From positions 1 through 64,000 of the forward strand of contig CACJUU010000007.1 of assembly GCA_902596605.1 (NCBI GenBank): a DNA stretch of 64,000 nucleotides. Direction: 5' to 3'. The stretch is from an uncultured Alphaproteobacteria bacterium (GTDB lineage: Bacteria > Pseudomonadota > Alphaproteobacteria > Rhodobacterales > Rhodobacteraceae). The translations under genes and the position numbers were made by a program. Positions 42,789 to 51,299 of this stretch are shown piece by piece. Numbering within the stretch: position 1 is the stretch's first letter; the number at the start of each line of letters is the position of its first letter. The notes below the pieces were generated by a model. It had not been told where the DNA came from. It made no database searches and saw nothing but the letters and a program-made list of their open reading frames with translations.

Positions 42789-44552
42789 TTAGAAAAGGCT
42801 TTTAGCAAACTCTATTAGCGACTCTTTTGCACCATCATTATTCAGCCGAAAACTATCAACTTCAGCTGCCCAATCTTTATCCTTAAACTCCTCTTTTCCA
42901 CGTTTATACCATACTTTTTCTGTTATATCGTGTTCTTCATCACTGCAGAGCTTTGCTGTTAAAAGCCATGATTTAGGGTCTATATCTTCTAATTTTTCCA
43001 CTAACTCGAGACAATTGTCTTTATTTCTGGCCAAATACTCACCGAACAATACTGGAGATGTTCTGGAGTCAGAATTTGTTTTACCTTGTGCAATTGGGTC
43101 GATCTCTAAAGCTAATTTCAAGGCATCTAAACCCTGATCGATTTTACCTAGCCGTAGCGACACTTCTCCATAAACTGATAAGACACGTGGGTCATTCGGA
43201 ACCATCTTATATGCCTTGGCAGCATGCCTTTCTGCCACTCTAAAATTTCTGCCCGATAAATTTACTTCAGCCATCAATCGATGAACCTCAAAATCGTTAT
43301 CATTAAGTTCATGTGCTTTTTTCAGGCATCCTTCTGCTTCACTCCATATTTCAGCCATATCACCCTCAATAAAACCTCTACTCAACCCCTGTCCAAGTGC
43401 ACAGGCTTTCCAAGCATACGCTTGGCCGTTAGTCTCGTCAGCTTTTATAGCTTCATCGAAAGTGGTTAAGGCGTTTTGCAACGCATCCTTTTGTATTTTG
43501 TGGTGTAAAACCTTCCCTTTTAAAAGTAATTCGTAAGAGGACAGGTTTTCGGTGGGTTTTCGTTGAGCTCTTTCCAAGCTAGATAATTCAATCTCTCCCA
43601 AAAGTTTTCCTGAAATTTGTCTGACTATTTCATCTTGGACATCAAAGATATCTTCGATGATTTTATCAAACTTTTGGCTCCATATCTGACTATCGTCTTT
43701 CGCATCAGACAATTCGACAGAGATTCTTACCCTTTTACCCGATGAACGAATACTTCCAACAACAACATAATCAACGCCAAACTTTTCACAGAATGCTTTA
43801 AGATCCATCTCGTTGTCTCTAAAATCGAAACATGATTGTCTGGAGACTAGTTCTAATTCTCTTATCATTGAAAACTCGGTTATTAAGTCTTCTACAATCC
43901 CATCCACTAAATACCCACTATCTTCGTCATTGCTAGCATTCGAGAACGGCATGACAGCCAGCTTTGGCTTATAGTTTTTCTCAGACTCCTTTTTAGCGTA
44001 GCTCTTACCATCAGTCTTCTCTACTTTCCCACCTGTTGGAGAAATGCCGAACGTCTGATAACTATCAGAAATATTTTTTAATGCCTTAGTCCCCGCATCT
44101 TCAACTTTGAATTCTATTTTGTTATCAACTTGGTCCTTCACTGTTGATGAAATAAGTATTTGGCCAGGAGTACATGCAGCCTCCAACCGTGCAGCTATGT
44201 TAACGCCACTACCATAAATGTTATCCTTTTCAACAATCACATCATCCATATGCACTCCCACTCGCCATGTCATGATTGAGCTTTCTTCGGTTACTTTATT
44301 CCTTTCATCAATAGCTTTTTGAAAGTTTATCGCAGCGTTGACACAGGAGACGGGACTTGCAAATTCAGCAATAACAGAATCTCCTGCTGTATAGAAAATT
44401 TTTCCACCAAATTCTTCAATATAAGGATCTATAATAGAACGACAGGCCTTTAAATTATCTAGTGTTTTCTCTTCATCTTTTTCCATTAGACTGCTAAATC
44501 CCACACAATCAGTTGCCAAAATAGATGTTAGTCTTCTGTTTACACTAGCCAT
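42789..44552 (-). CDS. Class III nucleotidyl cyclase with TolB-like and TPR regions (paralogue A)
   Basis: 587 residues in three parts: class III cyclase catalytic domain (1-170), TolB-like N-terminal domain (about 200-330: KLAVMPFSNASNDEDSGYLVDGIVEDLITEF) and TPR-like helices (340-587). Metal ligands Asp15 and Asp58 and the transition-state residues Asn118 and Arg122 are present. The two purine-selecting positions are atypical: Tyr54 instead of Lys and Asn111 instead of Asp, so adenylyl cyclase activity cannot be assumed. Proteins of this architecture are common in rhizobia and relatives and mostly uncharacterised. Very similar to the gene at 62052-63821. Confidence 0.9.
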   Translation of the reverse strand: MASVNRRLTSILATDCVGFSSLMEKDEEKTLDNLKACRSIIDPYIEEFGGKIFYTAGDSVIAEFASPVSCVNAAINFQKAIDERNKVTEESSIMTWRVGVHMDDVIVEKDNIYGSGVNIAARLEAACTPGQILISSTVKDQVDNKIEFKVEDAGTKALKNISDSYQTFGISPTGGKVEKTDGKSYAKKESEKNYKPKLAVMPFSNASNDEDSGYLVDGIVEDLITEFSMIRELELVSRQSCFDFRDNEMDLKAFCEKFGVDYVVVGSIRSSGKRVRISVELSDAKDDSQIWSQKFDKIIEDIFDVQDEIVRQISGKLLGEIELSSLERAQRKPTENLSSYELLLKGKVLHHKIQKDALQNALTTFDEAIKADETNGQAYAWKACALGQGLSRGFIEGDMAEIWSEAEGCLKKAHELNDNDFEVHRLMAEVNLSGRNFRVAERHAAKAYKMVPNDPRVLSVYGEVSLRLGKIDQGLDALKLALEIDPIAQGKTNSDSRTSPVLFGEYLARNKDNCLELVEKLEDIDPKSWLLTAKLCSDEEHDITEKVWYKRGKEEFKDKDWAAEVDSFRLNNDGAKESLIEFAKSLF

Positions 44553-44709
44553 TTATAACCCTTCGTTTTTTCCTTTTGAACTTATAGAAACGACCAGCCT
44601 GATGCATTAGGGCTACTGCTGTTAGATCCATTTTTCCCGCAAATAACATTTCTAGGTAATCGTTCAGAATCTAATAGTATTATTTTTCAACCAATCTTCA
44701 ATGGAATTT

Positions 44710-45090
44710 TTATCTTTTGAAAAAAATCTTTTTATATTCTGGTCTTGCTAAAAAATGAGAGAGTAACGCTGCTAATAGAAAGAACCCGAGCGTCGCATAC
44801 TCACGATAATCAGTTATTCCATTCTGATAATAAATAATAAGGCCTGACCCTCCTATGGACTTTAAATATATATCAAGAAATTGGATCGGGAACATTCTTT
44901 CCTTACCAAACAAAAAGTGTCGTATAGCGAGATAACCAAAGGTAAGAAAAACACTCACCCTTACGATTTGCCATCGATGAAAGGGAATATCCTCTATTGA
45001 TTGATTAAATTCAAAAGGGAAAGAAAAAGAATAGCCCAACAGTGCAATTATACCTGCAAAGAGCGCCCAGACCCCAATTAGAAAGATCAT
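44710..45090 (-). CDS. Small integral membrane protein
   Basis: A 126-residue hydrophobic protein with about four membrane segments (roughly 2-20, 45-62, 75-88, 98-114) and a basic end. Family not recognised. The ATG is clear, and no neighbour is close enough to show an operon. Confidence 0.6.
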   Translation of the reverse strand: MIFLIGVWALFAGIIALLGYSFSFPFEFNQSIEDIPFHRWQIVRVSVFLTFGYLAIRHFLFGKERMFPIQFLDIYLKSIGGSGLIIYYQNGITDYREYATLGFFLLAALLSHFLARPEYKKIFFKR

Positions 45091-45263
45091 TATTTGTGCT
45101 ACTAATCTCAGTTACTTCCCTCAATTGCTTAGAACATAATAAAGACACAAAAAATAAGTTGGTGAACTGTTTACTCGTTTGACGATATCACATTTTCAAA
45201 TTTTTTCAATTTAATGGGATTCTCATCTAAATCTAACACCAGTTCAGATAAAAATTTCGGCTA

Positions 45264-45605
45264 TTAGTTCCTTACAACAGAGGCGCCTTCAATTTTAATA
45301 TCTGTTGCAACTGCTTCTTTTTCGTAGGTAAAGGCAAAAACGCCAGAAACCTTATTTTCCTTAAAAACGAAGCTATTCCTCAAATCACCTAGTAGTTTTT
45401 CTGAATCATCTTCGAACTTTTTCAAGGCTTTAGCATCCTCAAATTTCACATGAATATTTAAATCACCATCTTTACTTATTAGTATATTTAGTCCTAGAAA
45501 ATCATATTCTGCTATTTTTCCGCCCAAGGACTCTGAACAAAATCCAGCCGCTACTTTTGCCTCACTAACACCAGGAAACTTAAATTGATAAATCACTGCA
45601 AACAT
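45264..45605 (-). CDS. Unrecognised small protein downstream of the GAF gene
   Basis: A 113-residue soluble protein (MFAVIYQFKFPGVSEAKVAAGFC, LNIHVKFEDAKALKKFEDDSEKLLG) that looks like a ferredoxin-like alpha-beta fold. Its ATG directly follows the stop of the GAF-domain gene (no spacer), so the two are translated together. It could act with that sensor, but nothing in the sequence says how. Confidence 0.65.
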   Translation of the reverse strand: MFAVIYQFKFPGVSEAKVAAGFCSESLGGKIAEYDFLGLNILISKDGDLNIHVKFEDAKALKKFEDDSEKLLGDLRNSFVFKENKVSGVFAFTYEKEAVATDIKIEGASVVRN

Positions 45606-46430
45606 CTAAATATCTCCCAGTTCAGAGAGCATATTATCGAGATTAACTTGAGCTTGTTCTTTAGTAATTGATATTCTCTTGAATATTCCCTGATCAAGAT
45701 CTAATTCACTTTGGAACTCTCTAGCTTTTTTAGTCATAACTCCAGATGCGTCAAGCAAGTCAAATTTTATAAGATTTTGTTTTCCTGATTCATCTATTGG
45801 TCTTCCTTCAATAACTGTTAAGAAATTAATTGTGTCTCTAATAGTCATATTTGGATTTTGTTTAACAACCACATTAAGCATATCAATTGCTCGAGATGCA
45901 GTAATTTCTCTCTGATCACCCTGGGTTTCAAGTTGATGTGCCAGTCTTGCCGCAAGCTTTTGTATTAGTGTAATTTGATTATTATCGAGTTTTTTACCCA
46001 ATTCCGTATCGACAACACAAAGCGTCCCTAATATTAAACCACCCTGAGTAACTAAAGGGAACCCCCCATAAAATTTGACATATGGATCTCCAGTAACAAC
46101 AGGATGCTTTTTGAACCTCTCGTCTTTACTACAATCTTCTACTATTATCGGATCAGTACTGTTTAGAGCGAATTGACAGAATGTTTTCTCTCTAGGACTT
46201 TCAGGACGGTCCTCCGGCAATCCAATGTGACATAACATGTACTGTCTTTTTTCGTCAATTAGGCCAGTATAGCTAACAGGCATATTCGATATTTCTTTTG
46301 CTAGCTCTGTATAGATTAAAAACAGCTCTTTATTGGCGACATCCATTACCCCCGTCTTTCGAACTGCCTCAAGTCTTCGGGTTTCGTTGCTGGGTATGGG
46401 AGCCGGTGAAAAATCACTATAATCTACCAA
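45606..46430 (-). CDS. GAF-domain protein
   Basis: 274 residues. The GAF domain spans about 15-175: NETRRLEAVRKTGVMD, REKTFCQFALNSTDPIIVEDCSKDERFKKHPVVTGDPYVKFYGGFPLVT, GTLCVVDT. This is the class found in many bacterial sensors; the ligand is unknown. The C-terminal 100 residues are helical with no output domain recognised (no kinase or GGDEF). A TTG start at 46430 is supported by AGGAGG five bases before it. First gene of a pair with 45264-45605. Confidence 0.85.
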   Translation of the reverse strand: MVDYSDFSPAPIPSNETRRLEAVRKTGVMDVANKELFLIYTELAKEISNMPVSYTGLIDEKRQYMLCHIGLPEDRPESPREKTFCQFALNSTDPIIVEDCSKDERFKKHPVVTGDPYVKFYGGFPLVTQGGLILGTLCVVDTELGKKLDNNQITLIQKLAARLAHQLETQGDQREITASRAIDMLNVVVKQNPNMTIRDTINFLTVIEGRPIDESGKQNLIKFDLLDASGVMTKKAREFQSELDLDQGIFKRISITKEQAQVNLDNMLSELGDI

Positions 46431-46539
46431 AAAATCCTCCTTCTAAAAGTTTAGTTTATAAACCCTCTATTTCGATATAATATTATGTTTCTTACTAGTT
46501 TTTCAACTCTTTCATTATACCTATTACCATCTCGAACGA

Positions 46540-47283
46540 TCACATGCGTCGAAAAATAGATGGCATATAATAAGGCACTTTTTGTTGGTAGTCGGAAAAC
46601 CTTTTACCATAAATTTTTTGAAATCTTTTTTCTTTCAACATAGGACCAAAATAGCAATAAAGACTGTATGACAACGCAACGATAAATAAGTCCAAACTCA
46701 TGGATGGACTTGTCCAAAGAACTAGACTGAAAGATAAATAAATGGGTTGCCTTATTATCGAAAAAAGACCACGAGTAGGCATATCAGGAAAAATGGGGGT
46801 TTTTCCCTGATATACAGATGTCCAGCCTAAAGAACCAGTTTGCACTTTATATCCTGCCTGTATAGATGAAATAGATAATAAAGCCCAACTAAGGGAGTTA
46901 AGTATGATCATGTATAAGCTTGCTGGTGTTTCAATTTGCCAAATAAAAACTCCGGAAAAATTCCAGAGCGAGAATAAGAGTATAAGTTGTATGGAAGCTA
47001 TAGTAGCGTAGACCGTTGTTCTAAGAGTTTTGGCATAACTTTTAGGCGCAAAAATCTCTAATATCTTCATACCACGGTTAGATAAAAAGAATGAGTGGCC
47101 TATAGGAAACTGAATTAACAACAAAAGATTTATTACCACTGCACCAAAGCCTTCGAAGGGTCCAACTGAAAATTGAAAACCGGTCAAAATCGTCATAAAC
47201 ATTACTGCGCCAGCCACAAGAAAAATGCCATGGCACAATAAACCATAAAATAAAGCTATTGGTTTGTTACCTGATTTATCCAT
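46540..47283 (-). CDS. Membrane methyltransferase, isoprenylcysteine methyltransferase/NnrU-like family
   Basis: A 247-residue membrane protein with about six segments. The C-terminal part has the ICMT/PEMT-like signature: GLFSIIRQPIYLSFSLVLWTSP and EKRFQKIYGKRFSDYQQKVPYYMP (AdoMet-binding HPxY/E-E-like region, here with Gln instead of His). Its substrate is unknown. It starts 37 bp after the photolyase stop on the same strand and is probably the last gene of the photolyase operon. Confidence 0.8.
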   Translation of the reverse strand: MDKSGNKPIALFYGLLCHGIFLVAGAVMFMTILTGFQFSVGPFEGFGAVVINLLLLIQFPIGHSFFLSNRGMKILEIFAPKSYAKTLRTTVYATIASIQLILLFSLWNFSGVFIWQIETPASLYMIILNSLSWALLSISSIQAGYKVQTGSLGWTSVYQGKTPIFPDMPTRGLFSIIRQPIYLSFSLVLWTSPSMSLDLFIVALSYSLYCYFGPMLKEKRFQKIYGKRFSDYQQKVPYYMPSIFRRM

Positions 47284-47319
47284 GAGAAAAATATAGTTTG
47301 TCTTAAGAAAATGGAAACA

Positions 47320-48825
47320 TTAAAACTCAAATTCTTTTTGTAATTTTGACTTCTTTTTTCTCGATTTAAGATAATCGTTCTCAGAAATTTTTCTGCTACC
47401 TATCTTCCTCCAAATAGCTTCCGATTGGGATCTTGCTATTTTTAAGTTTTTGAGTTGATGAATCCTTGTCGAAGCGTTTTTCCTTGATAGTTTCTCATCA
47501 ACAATGGGGCTATAATATTTACCTAATAATTCTGGTGTCTCCCAGGGCGTATGGACATTTGCCCGAGGCATATGCCTTAACTCTGGAACCCATTTTTTTA
47601 TAAATTTTCCTTGAGGATCATGTTCCAATCCTTGCTTGATTGGGTTATAAATTCTTATTGCATTAATACCGGTAGTACCTGACTGCATCTGCACTTGAGA
47701 ATAATGAATTCCAGGTTCATAGTCTGAGAATAGACGCGCCAGATAAAGAGATGTTTGCCTCCAATCTATCCATAAATTGTAACTAGCGAAACTAACAAGC
47801 ATTGCTCGCATACGGAAGTTTATCCATCCAGTTGATATCAATGATCGCATACAGGCATCAACAAAGGGGAAACCTGTTTCTCCACGCTTCCATCTTTCAA
47901 AATTTTCCGAATAAGTGGTTTCTCTCTCCAATTTATCATAAATAGGATGAATGTTTTTCCACTCTATGCTCCTTAAATCTTCCAATTTTTGGATAAAATG
48001 ACAATGCCATCGGAGTCTTTTCTGGAATGAATTGTAAGAGGCTCGCCAGTTTTTTAATTTATCTCCAACTAGGTCTAGCTTTTTTTGGGTTTGTTCTTGT
48101 GTCCTCTGGAAAATAGTTCGGATAGAAATAGTCCCGAAGGCAATATGTGTAGACAGTCTAGAACAAGAAGCTGCAGATAACAAAGGTCCAGACATTTCTA
48201 TCTGATAGTTTTCACCCCGCTCAGTCAAAAAACTTTTTAAAACAATACCTGGCTCAATTTTGCCGAGGTTAGAATTTGGTTCGAAACCATCAAATTCCAG
48301 CGACATGTCTTGACATGATGGTAAATTATCAGAGTCTTCAGATACACATAATATTTTTTTAGGTACCTCATAAATTTTTTTTCGCATGTGACTGTGCCAA
48401 AGGGTTGACCATCCGTCACGAGAAATTAAATTCCTCACTACTCCATTTTGTTGATATTCTTTCCAGTCTATAGAGTTTTCATCGGTCCACTTTCGGATTG
48501 CTGAATCACGATCTTTTGAAAATTTATTCCATGTTTCATAGTGAGAAAAAATTGCTTTGACGTTATGTCGGGTTGCCAAAGACTTTAATACAGGAAGCGC
48601 TTCTCCAACTTTGATTACTAGCTTAGCGCCTCTTTTAATGAACATATCGTCAAGTTGCCTAAGGTAGTGCTGAAGATGTAAAAAATGCCGGTACGAAACA
48701 TCGGGCTGTTTCCAGAGGTCTGGTTCTAAAATGTAAAGAGGTAAAATTTCTCCTTTCGTGCAAGCATCGGACAGAGGCCCGTGATCGAGCATCCTCAGAT
48801 CTCTTTTGAACCACACGATATTCAA
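47320..48825 (-). CDS. Cryptochrome/DNA photolyase family protein
   Basis: 501 residues: N-terminal Rossmann domain (IVWFKRDLRMLDHGPL) and C-terminal FAD-binding helical domain (GETGFPFVDACMRSLISTGWINFRMRAMLVSFASYNLW, ARLFSDYEPGIHYSQVQMQSGTTGINAIRIYNP). These enzymes repair UV pyrimidine dimers by blue light, or act as blue-light receptors; this subgroup, common in marine bacteria, is usually annotated as deoxyribodipyrimidine photolyase, and the choice cannot be made by eye. It starts with TTG. The DUF2805 gene ends 8 bp upstream, a common association of this subgroup. Confidence 0.9.
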   Translation of the reverse strand: MNIVWFKRDLRMLDHGPLSDACTKGEILPLYILEPDLWKQPDVSYRHFLHLQHYLRQLDDMFIKRGAKLVIKVGEALPVLKSLATRHNVKAIFSHYETWNKFSKDRDSAIRKWTDENSIDWKEYQQNGVVRNLISRDGWSTLWHSHMRKKIYEVPKKILCVSEDSDNLPSCQDMSLEFDGFEPNSNLGKIEPGIVLKSFLTERGENYQIEMSGPLLSAASCSRLSTHIAFGTISIRTIFQRTQEQTQKKLDLVGDKLKNWRASYNSFQKRLRWHCHFIQKLEDLRSIEWKNIHPIYDKLERETTYSENFERWKRGETGFPFVDACMRSLISTGWINFRMRAMLVSFASYNLWIDWRQTSLYLARLFSDYEPGIHYSQVQMQSGTTGINAIRIYNPIKQGLEHDPQGKFIKKWVPELRHMPRANVHTPWETPELLGKYYSPIVDEKLSRKNASTRIHQLKNLKIARSQSEAIWRKIGSRKISENDYLKSRKKKSKLQKEFEF

Positions 48826-48833
48826 CTGGCGTC

Positions 48834-49034
48834 CTACTTTCCTTTACGAAAAATTCTTTTACGCCACGCAGTGTAGCTTCCCGATCTAAGATTTTTTCGC
48901 ATTAAAGTTTTTACTTCGATCTCCTTTAGCCCGAATTCATCTTTTATAGCCTTGAAACTTACTTTGTCACTAAGTGCTACCTCAATTAATTCAGACAAAC
49001 GCGCTTGAGATAAGTTTCTATCACTGCTTTGCAT
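48834..49034 (-). CDS. DUF2805 (TIGR03643 family) protein
   Basis: A 66-residue helix-turn-helix-like protein: LSELIEVALSDKVSFKAIKDEFGLKEIEVKTLMRKNLRSGSYTAWRKRI. This is the TIGR03643/DUF2805 family, often found next to photolyase genes as here. It might be a DNA-binding helper or regulator, but no function is established. The ATG overlaps the stop of the preceding gene and the photolyase gene follows after 8 bp. Confidence 0.88.
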   Translation of the reverse strand: MQSSDRNLSQARLSELIEVALSDKVSFKAIKDEFGLKEIEVKTLMRKNLRSGSYTAWRKRIFRKGK

Positions 49035-49255
49035 TAGATATGGTGATTTAGCAGTAAGTAATAAAAAACTATAGAACCAACAGCGCCTACTATTGCTGCT
49101 TGAGCAAACCTAGTTCTCATCTTTGCTGCCATTTCTTTCATTTTTTCGGGATCTGACCCGAAAATTAGTTCAACGGAGTCTTGAAGTGTTTCTCTATCAC
49201 TTGGATATTGACCTTTTGTTTTCATAGCTGCGGTTGACGTTCGCCTGGTTCTCAT
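49034..49255 (-). CDS. Small membrane-anchored protein at the head of the photolyase operon
   Basis: A 73-residue protein with a basic N-terminus, an acidic middle part (DSVELIFGSDPEKMKEMAAKM) and a hydrophobic C-terminal segment (AAIVGAVGSIVFYYLLL), i.e. a tail-anchored layout. Family not recognised. Its stop overlaps the start of the DUF2805 gene (ATGA), so it is the first gene of the operon. Confidence 0.65.
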   Translation of the reverse strand: MRTRRTSTAAMKTKGQYPSDRETLQDSVELIFGSDPEKMKEMAAKMRTRFAQAAIVGAVGSIVFYYLLLNHHI

Positions 49256-49415
49256 AATTAATTCTCCTTGTTTTGTTCAACAGATATGTTCTCGATCGAA
49301 AAGATGACAACTGGGTGTGTCATTTTGCCTCAGATTTGGAAAAAAATTTTTTTTAGCTTGGTTTTAAAAAAAATAGACCTACTTAATTGCGTACAATCAA
49401 AGCGGAGAATTAAAA

Positions 49416-49667
49416 ATGAAGAAGTTTATTATGTCTGTATTCGTCATCACACTTTTTGGCTCAAGCGTGTATGCAAGTGGCTGTAGCGAAATGGCGGCAT
49501 TCAACACTAAAATAAAGAAAGCTCTAAAAACAGCATCTTTCAACGAAAAGACCCTAGCAGATATTAGAGATTTGCAATCTGAATGCAAAAGACAGCACGA
49601 CATGGGAATGTCGGTGAGTGCGATAAGCTCATGCAACAAAGCGCTTGATTTAGTCGCTGTCAACTAA
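49416..49667 (+). CDS. Small exported protein
   Basis: An 83-residue protein with a typical signal peptide (MKKFIMSVFVITLFGSSVYA, cut before SGCSEM) and a mature part of about 63 residues with three cysteines and helical propensity. Similar small periplasmic proteins exist in proteobacteria without known function; family not recognised. It starts a plus-strand group with the CDGSH and DoxX genes. Confidence 0.7.
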   Translation: MKKFIMSVFVITLFGSSVYASGCSEMAAFNTKIKKALKTASFNEKTLADIRDLQSECKRQHDMGMSVSAISSCNKALDLVAVN

Positions 49668-49703
49668 GAATTGATACAAAATTTTGGGATTTTGGAGTAA
49701 TAT

Positions 49704-49919
49704 ATGAGTAGCAAAGAGAAGAAATTTACTAAGCTCGACGTCGTAAGCGGAAAGTCGTATTTCATTTGCCAATGTGGTCAGAGTGCAAAATATCCATTGT
49801 GCGATGGAAGCCATAAAAACACCTCCTTCAGTCCTGAAAAATTTGTCGCGTCCGCAAACACTTCCGTGAGTGTTTGTGGGTGCAATGATTTAAAAACAGT
49901 TGTTTGCGACTGCGCCTAA
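49704..49919 (+). CDS. CDGSH iron-sulfur domain protein
   Basis: A 71-residue protein that binds a labile 2Fe-2S cluster with three Cys and one His: Cys22, Cys24, Cys33 and His37 in the motif CQCGQSAKYPLCDGSH. The C-terminus has additional cysteines (VCGCNDLKTVVCDCA). These proteins are linked to redox sensing and iron-sulfur transfer. It lies 12 bp before the DoxX-like gene and probably shares its mRNA. Confidence 0.92.
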   Translation: MSSKEKKFTKLDVVSGKSYFICQCGQSAKYPLCDGSHKNTSFSPEKFVASANTSVSVCGCNDLKTVVCDCA

Positions 49920-49931
49920 TAGGAGTGAAAG

Positions 49932-50360
49932 ATGAATGCAATTGTGAAAAGATTAGAACGGTTTAACAGCGCTATACCAGAATTTTGCACTTCTCATTGG
50001 TTATTAAGAATACCTTTAGCGTTATTGTTCATACAAATGGGATTGATGAAGTTGCCCATAGACCCTGCTGAAGCAGAATCTTATGGTCTTTCTGTTCTTG
50101 TTTGGTGGGTGGTAGCTCTTGGTGAGTTAGGTAGTGGACTCGGTTTAATTGCGGGTGGACTGTTTAACACAAGAAAAATACCAAGTTGGTTGGGAGACAC
50201 CCTAACGCGCTTCAGCGGATTTACTATAGGTTGCATAACAACGGGCGTGATTTGGATTGGCGAACCCGAAAGTTTTCTAGACGTAATTCTGTATGACAAT
50301 CTTCACGTGTTTATGTGGGTCGGGGGTTTATTTTTCGCTCTACGTGGAAACCGTGCTTAA
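49932..50360 (+). CDS. DoxX-like membrane protein
   Basis: A 142-residue membrane protein with four segments, of the DoxX/DoxD-like type: LLRIPLALLFIQMGLMKLPIDP, VVALGELGSGLGLIAGGLF, and a final DNLHVFMWVGGLFFALRG. Function unknown; members are found with respiratory or sulfur-redox genes. It ends just before a bidirectional terminator hairpin. Confidence 0.78.
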   Translation: MNAIVKRLERFNSAIPEFCTSHWLLRIPLALLFIQMGLMKLPIDPAEAESYGLSVLVWWVVALGELGSGLGLIAGGLFNTRKIPSWLGDTLTRFSGFTIGCITTGVIWIGEPESFLDVILYDNLHVFMWVGGLFFALRGNRA

Positions 50361-50368
50361 AATATTTA

Positions 50369-50390
50369 GGGGACTTTAAACGTCCCCTTT
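50369..50390. terminator. Bidirectional terminator between doxX-like and mazG-like genes
   Basis: GGGGAC (50369-50374), a 7-base loop, then GTCCCC (50382-50387) and a T-rich stretch on the plus strand. On the minus strand the same hairpin is followed by TAAATATTTT. The TAA stop of the MazG-like gene lies inside the loop, so the hairpin overlaps its last codons. Confidence 0.75.
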
Positions 50391-50783
50391 ATTTATGTTA
50401 GCGTCAAACTTTTCATTAAATTGTTGTTGTGGAAATCGATTTGAAAGCTTTTCTTTATTACCATTTATAACATCCACTAAGTCAACCTTCAGCGCTAGAC
50501 AAGCTTGCGCTACATACCACATTATATCTCCCAATTCTCTTCTCATGTGTTCATGCGCGACAACATCAAAAGTCTTTCCCTGAAACATTATTTTCTTAAT
50601 TATTTCATTAAACTCTCCAACCTCTCCAGATAAACCAATACCAGCTGTTAACAATCGTGACATCTCGATATCTTTGGAATTGAGATAATTGATACGTTCC
50701 CTCATTTTATCAGATGATTTTGAAGCTTCACTTGTAACTTTATCTACGAAATCCATATACTCATCTAGCAAATTTTGTTGCAT
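50376..50783 (-). CDS. MazG-like nucleotide pyrophosphohydrolase
   Basis: A 135-residue all-alpha NTP pyrophosphatase of the MazG/dUTPase-like type. Metal-binding motifs: GLSGEVGEFNEIIKK (ExxE) and RRELGDIMWYVAQACLALKVD (ExxD). Such enzymes hydrolyse non-canonical or excess nucleotides. It ends within the terminator hairpin. Confidence 0.85.
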   Translation of the reverse strand: MQQNLLDEYMDFVDKVTSEASKSSDKMRERINYLNSKDIEMSRLLTAGIGLSGEVGEFNEIIKKIMFQGKTFDVVAHEHMRRELGDIMWYVAQACLALKVDLVDVINGNKEKLSNRFPQQQFNEKFDANINKGDV

Positions 50784-50816
50784 TTTTTACCCTATTTTGA
50801 TTTAACCTAATAATAA

Positions 50817-51299
50817 TCACTTTATATCCTTACCATCCTTTCGAATGTAATCATCTTTTGATTTAAACTCTTCGCCCTCCTTTAATAGACCAGCACCAGG
50901 AATGAAATTTACCTCTATCCGAATTCCATCTGGGTCTTCAAATAGTACATAATAATAACCTGGAGCCCAATCTCGTTCTTCGGGGCCACGTACAACTTTT
51001 GCATTGATCTGAGTCAAAAGCTCATAAGTTCTATCGACATCATCACGACTTTTAGCCCTTAAACATAGATGATGAAGACCAACCCTATATTGTTGGAAGG
51101 TTTCGGCTGAAAATTCAGGATCACATCTTCTTATACCTATAGCCGTTCTACCTCCAACATGATAGCAAAAATCCTGTCCATCCATAACACAGATCATTCC
51201 AAATTTTGGCAAAAGACTTTTGTAAAATTGTCTTGCTTCACTAAAACGTGAAACCGTCAATATTACATGAGCCATACCATTAATTTCAATTTCACTCAT
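50817..51299 (-). CDS. VOC-family protein (glyoxalase/dioxygenase-like)
   Basis: A 160-residue vicinal-oxygen-chelate protein: AHVILTVSRFSEARQFYKSLLPKFGM, LHHLCLRAKSRDDVDRTYELL and YYVLFEDPDGIRIEVNF, with metal-binding His and Glu at the usual places. Could be a glyoxalase, isomerase or dioxygenase; substrate unknown. The ATG overlaps the stop of the glutathione S-transferase gene (ATGA), suggesting a glutathione-linked reaction. Confidence 0.87.
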   Translation of the reverse strand: MSEIEINGMAHVILTVSRFSEARQFYKSLLPKFGMICVMDGQDFCYHVGGRTAIGIRRCDPEFSAETFQQYRVGLHHLCLRAKSRDDVDRTYELLTQINAKVVRGPEERDWAPGYYYVLFEDPDGIRIEVNFIPGAGLLKEGEEFKSKDDYIRKDGKDIK

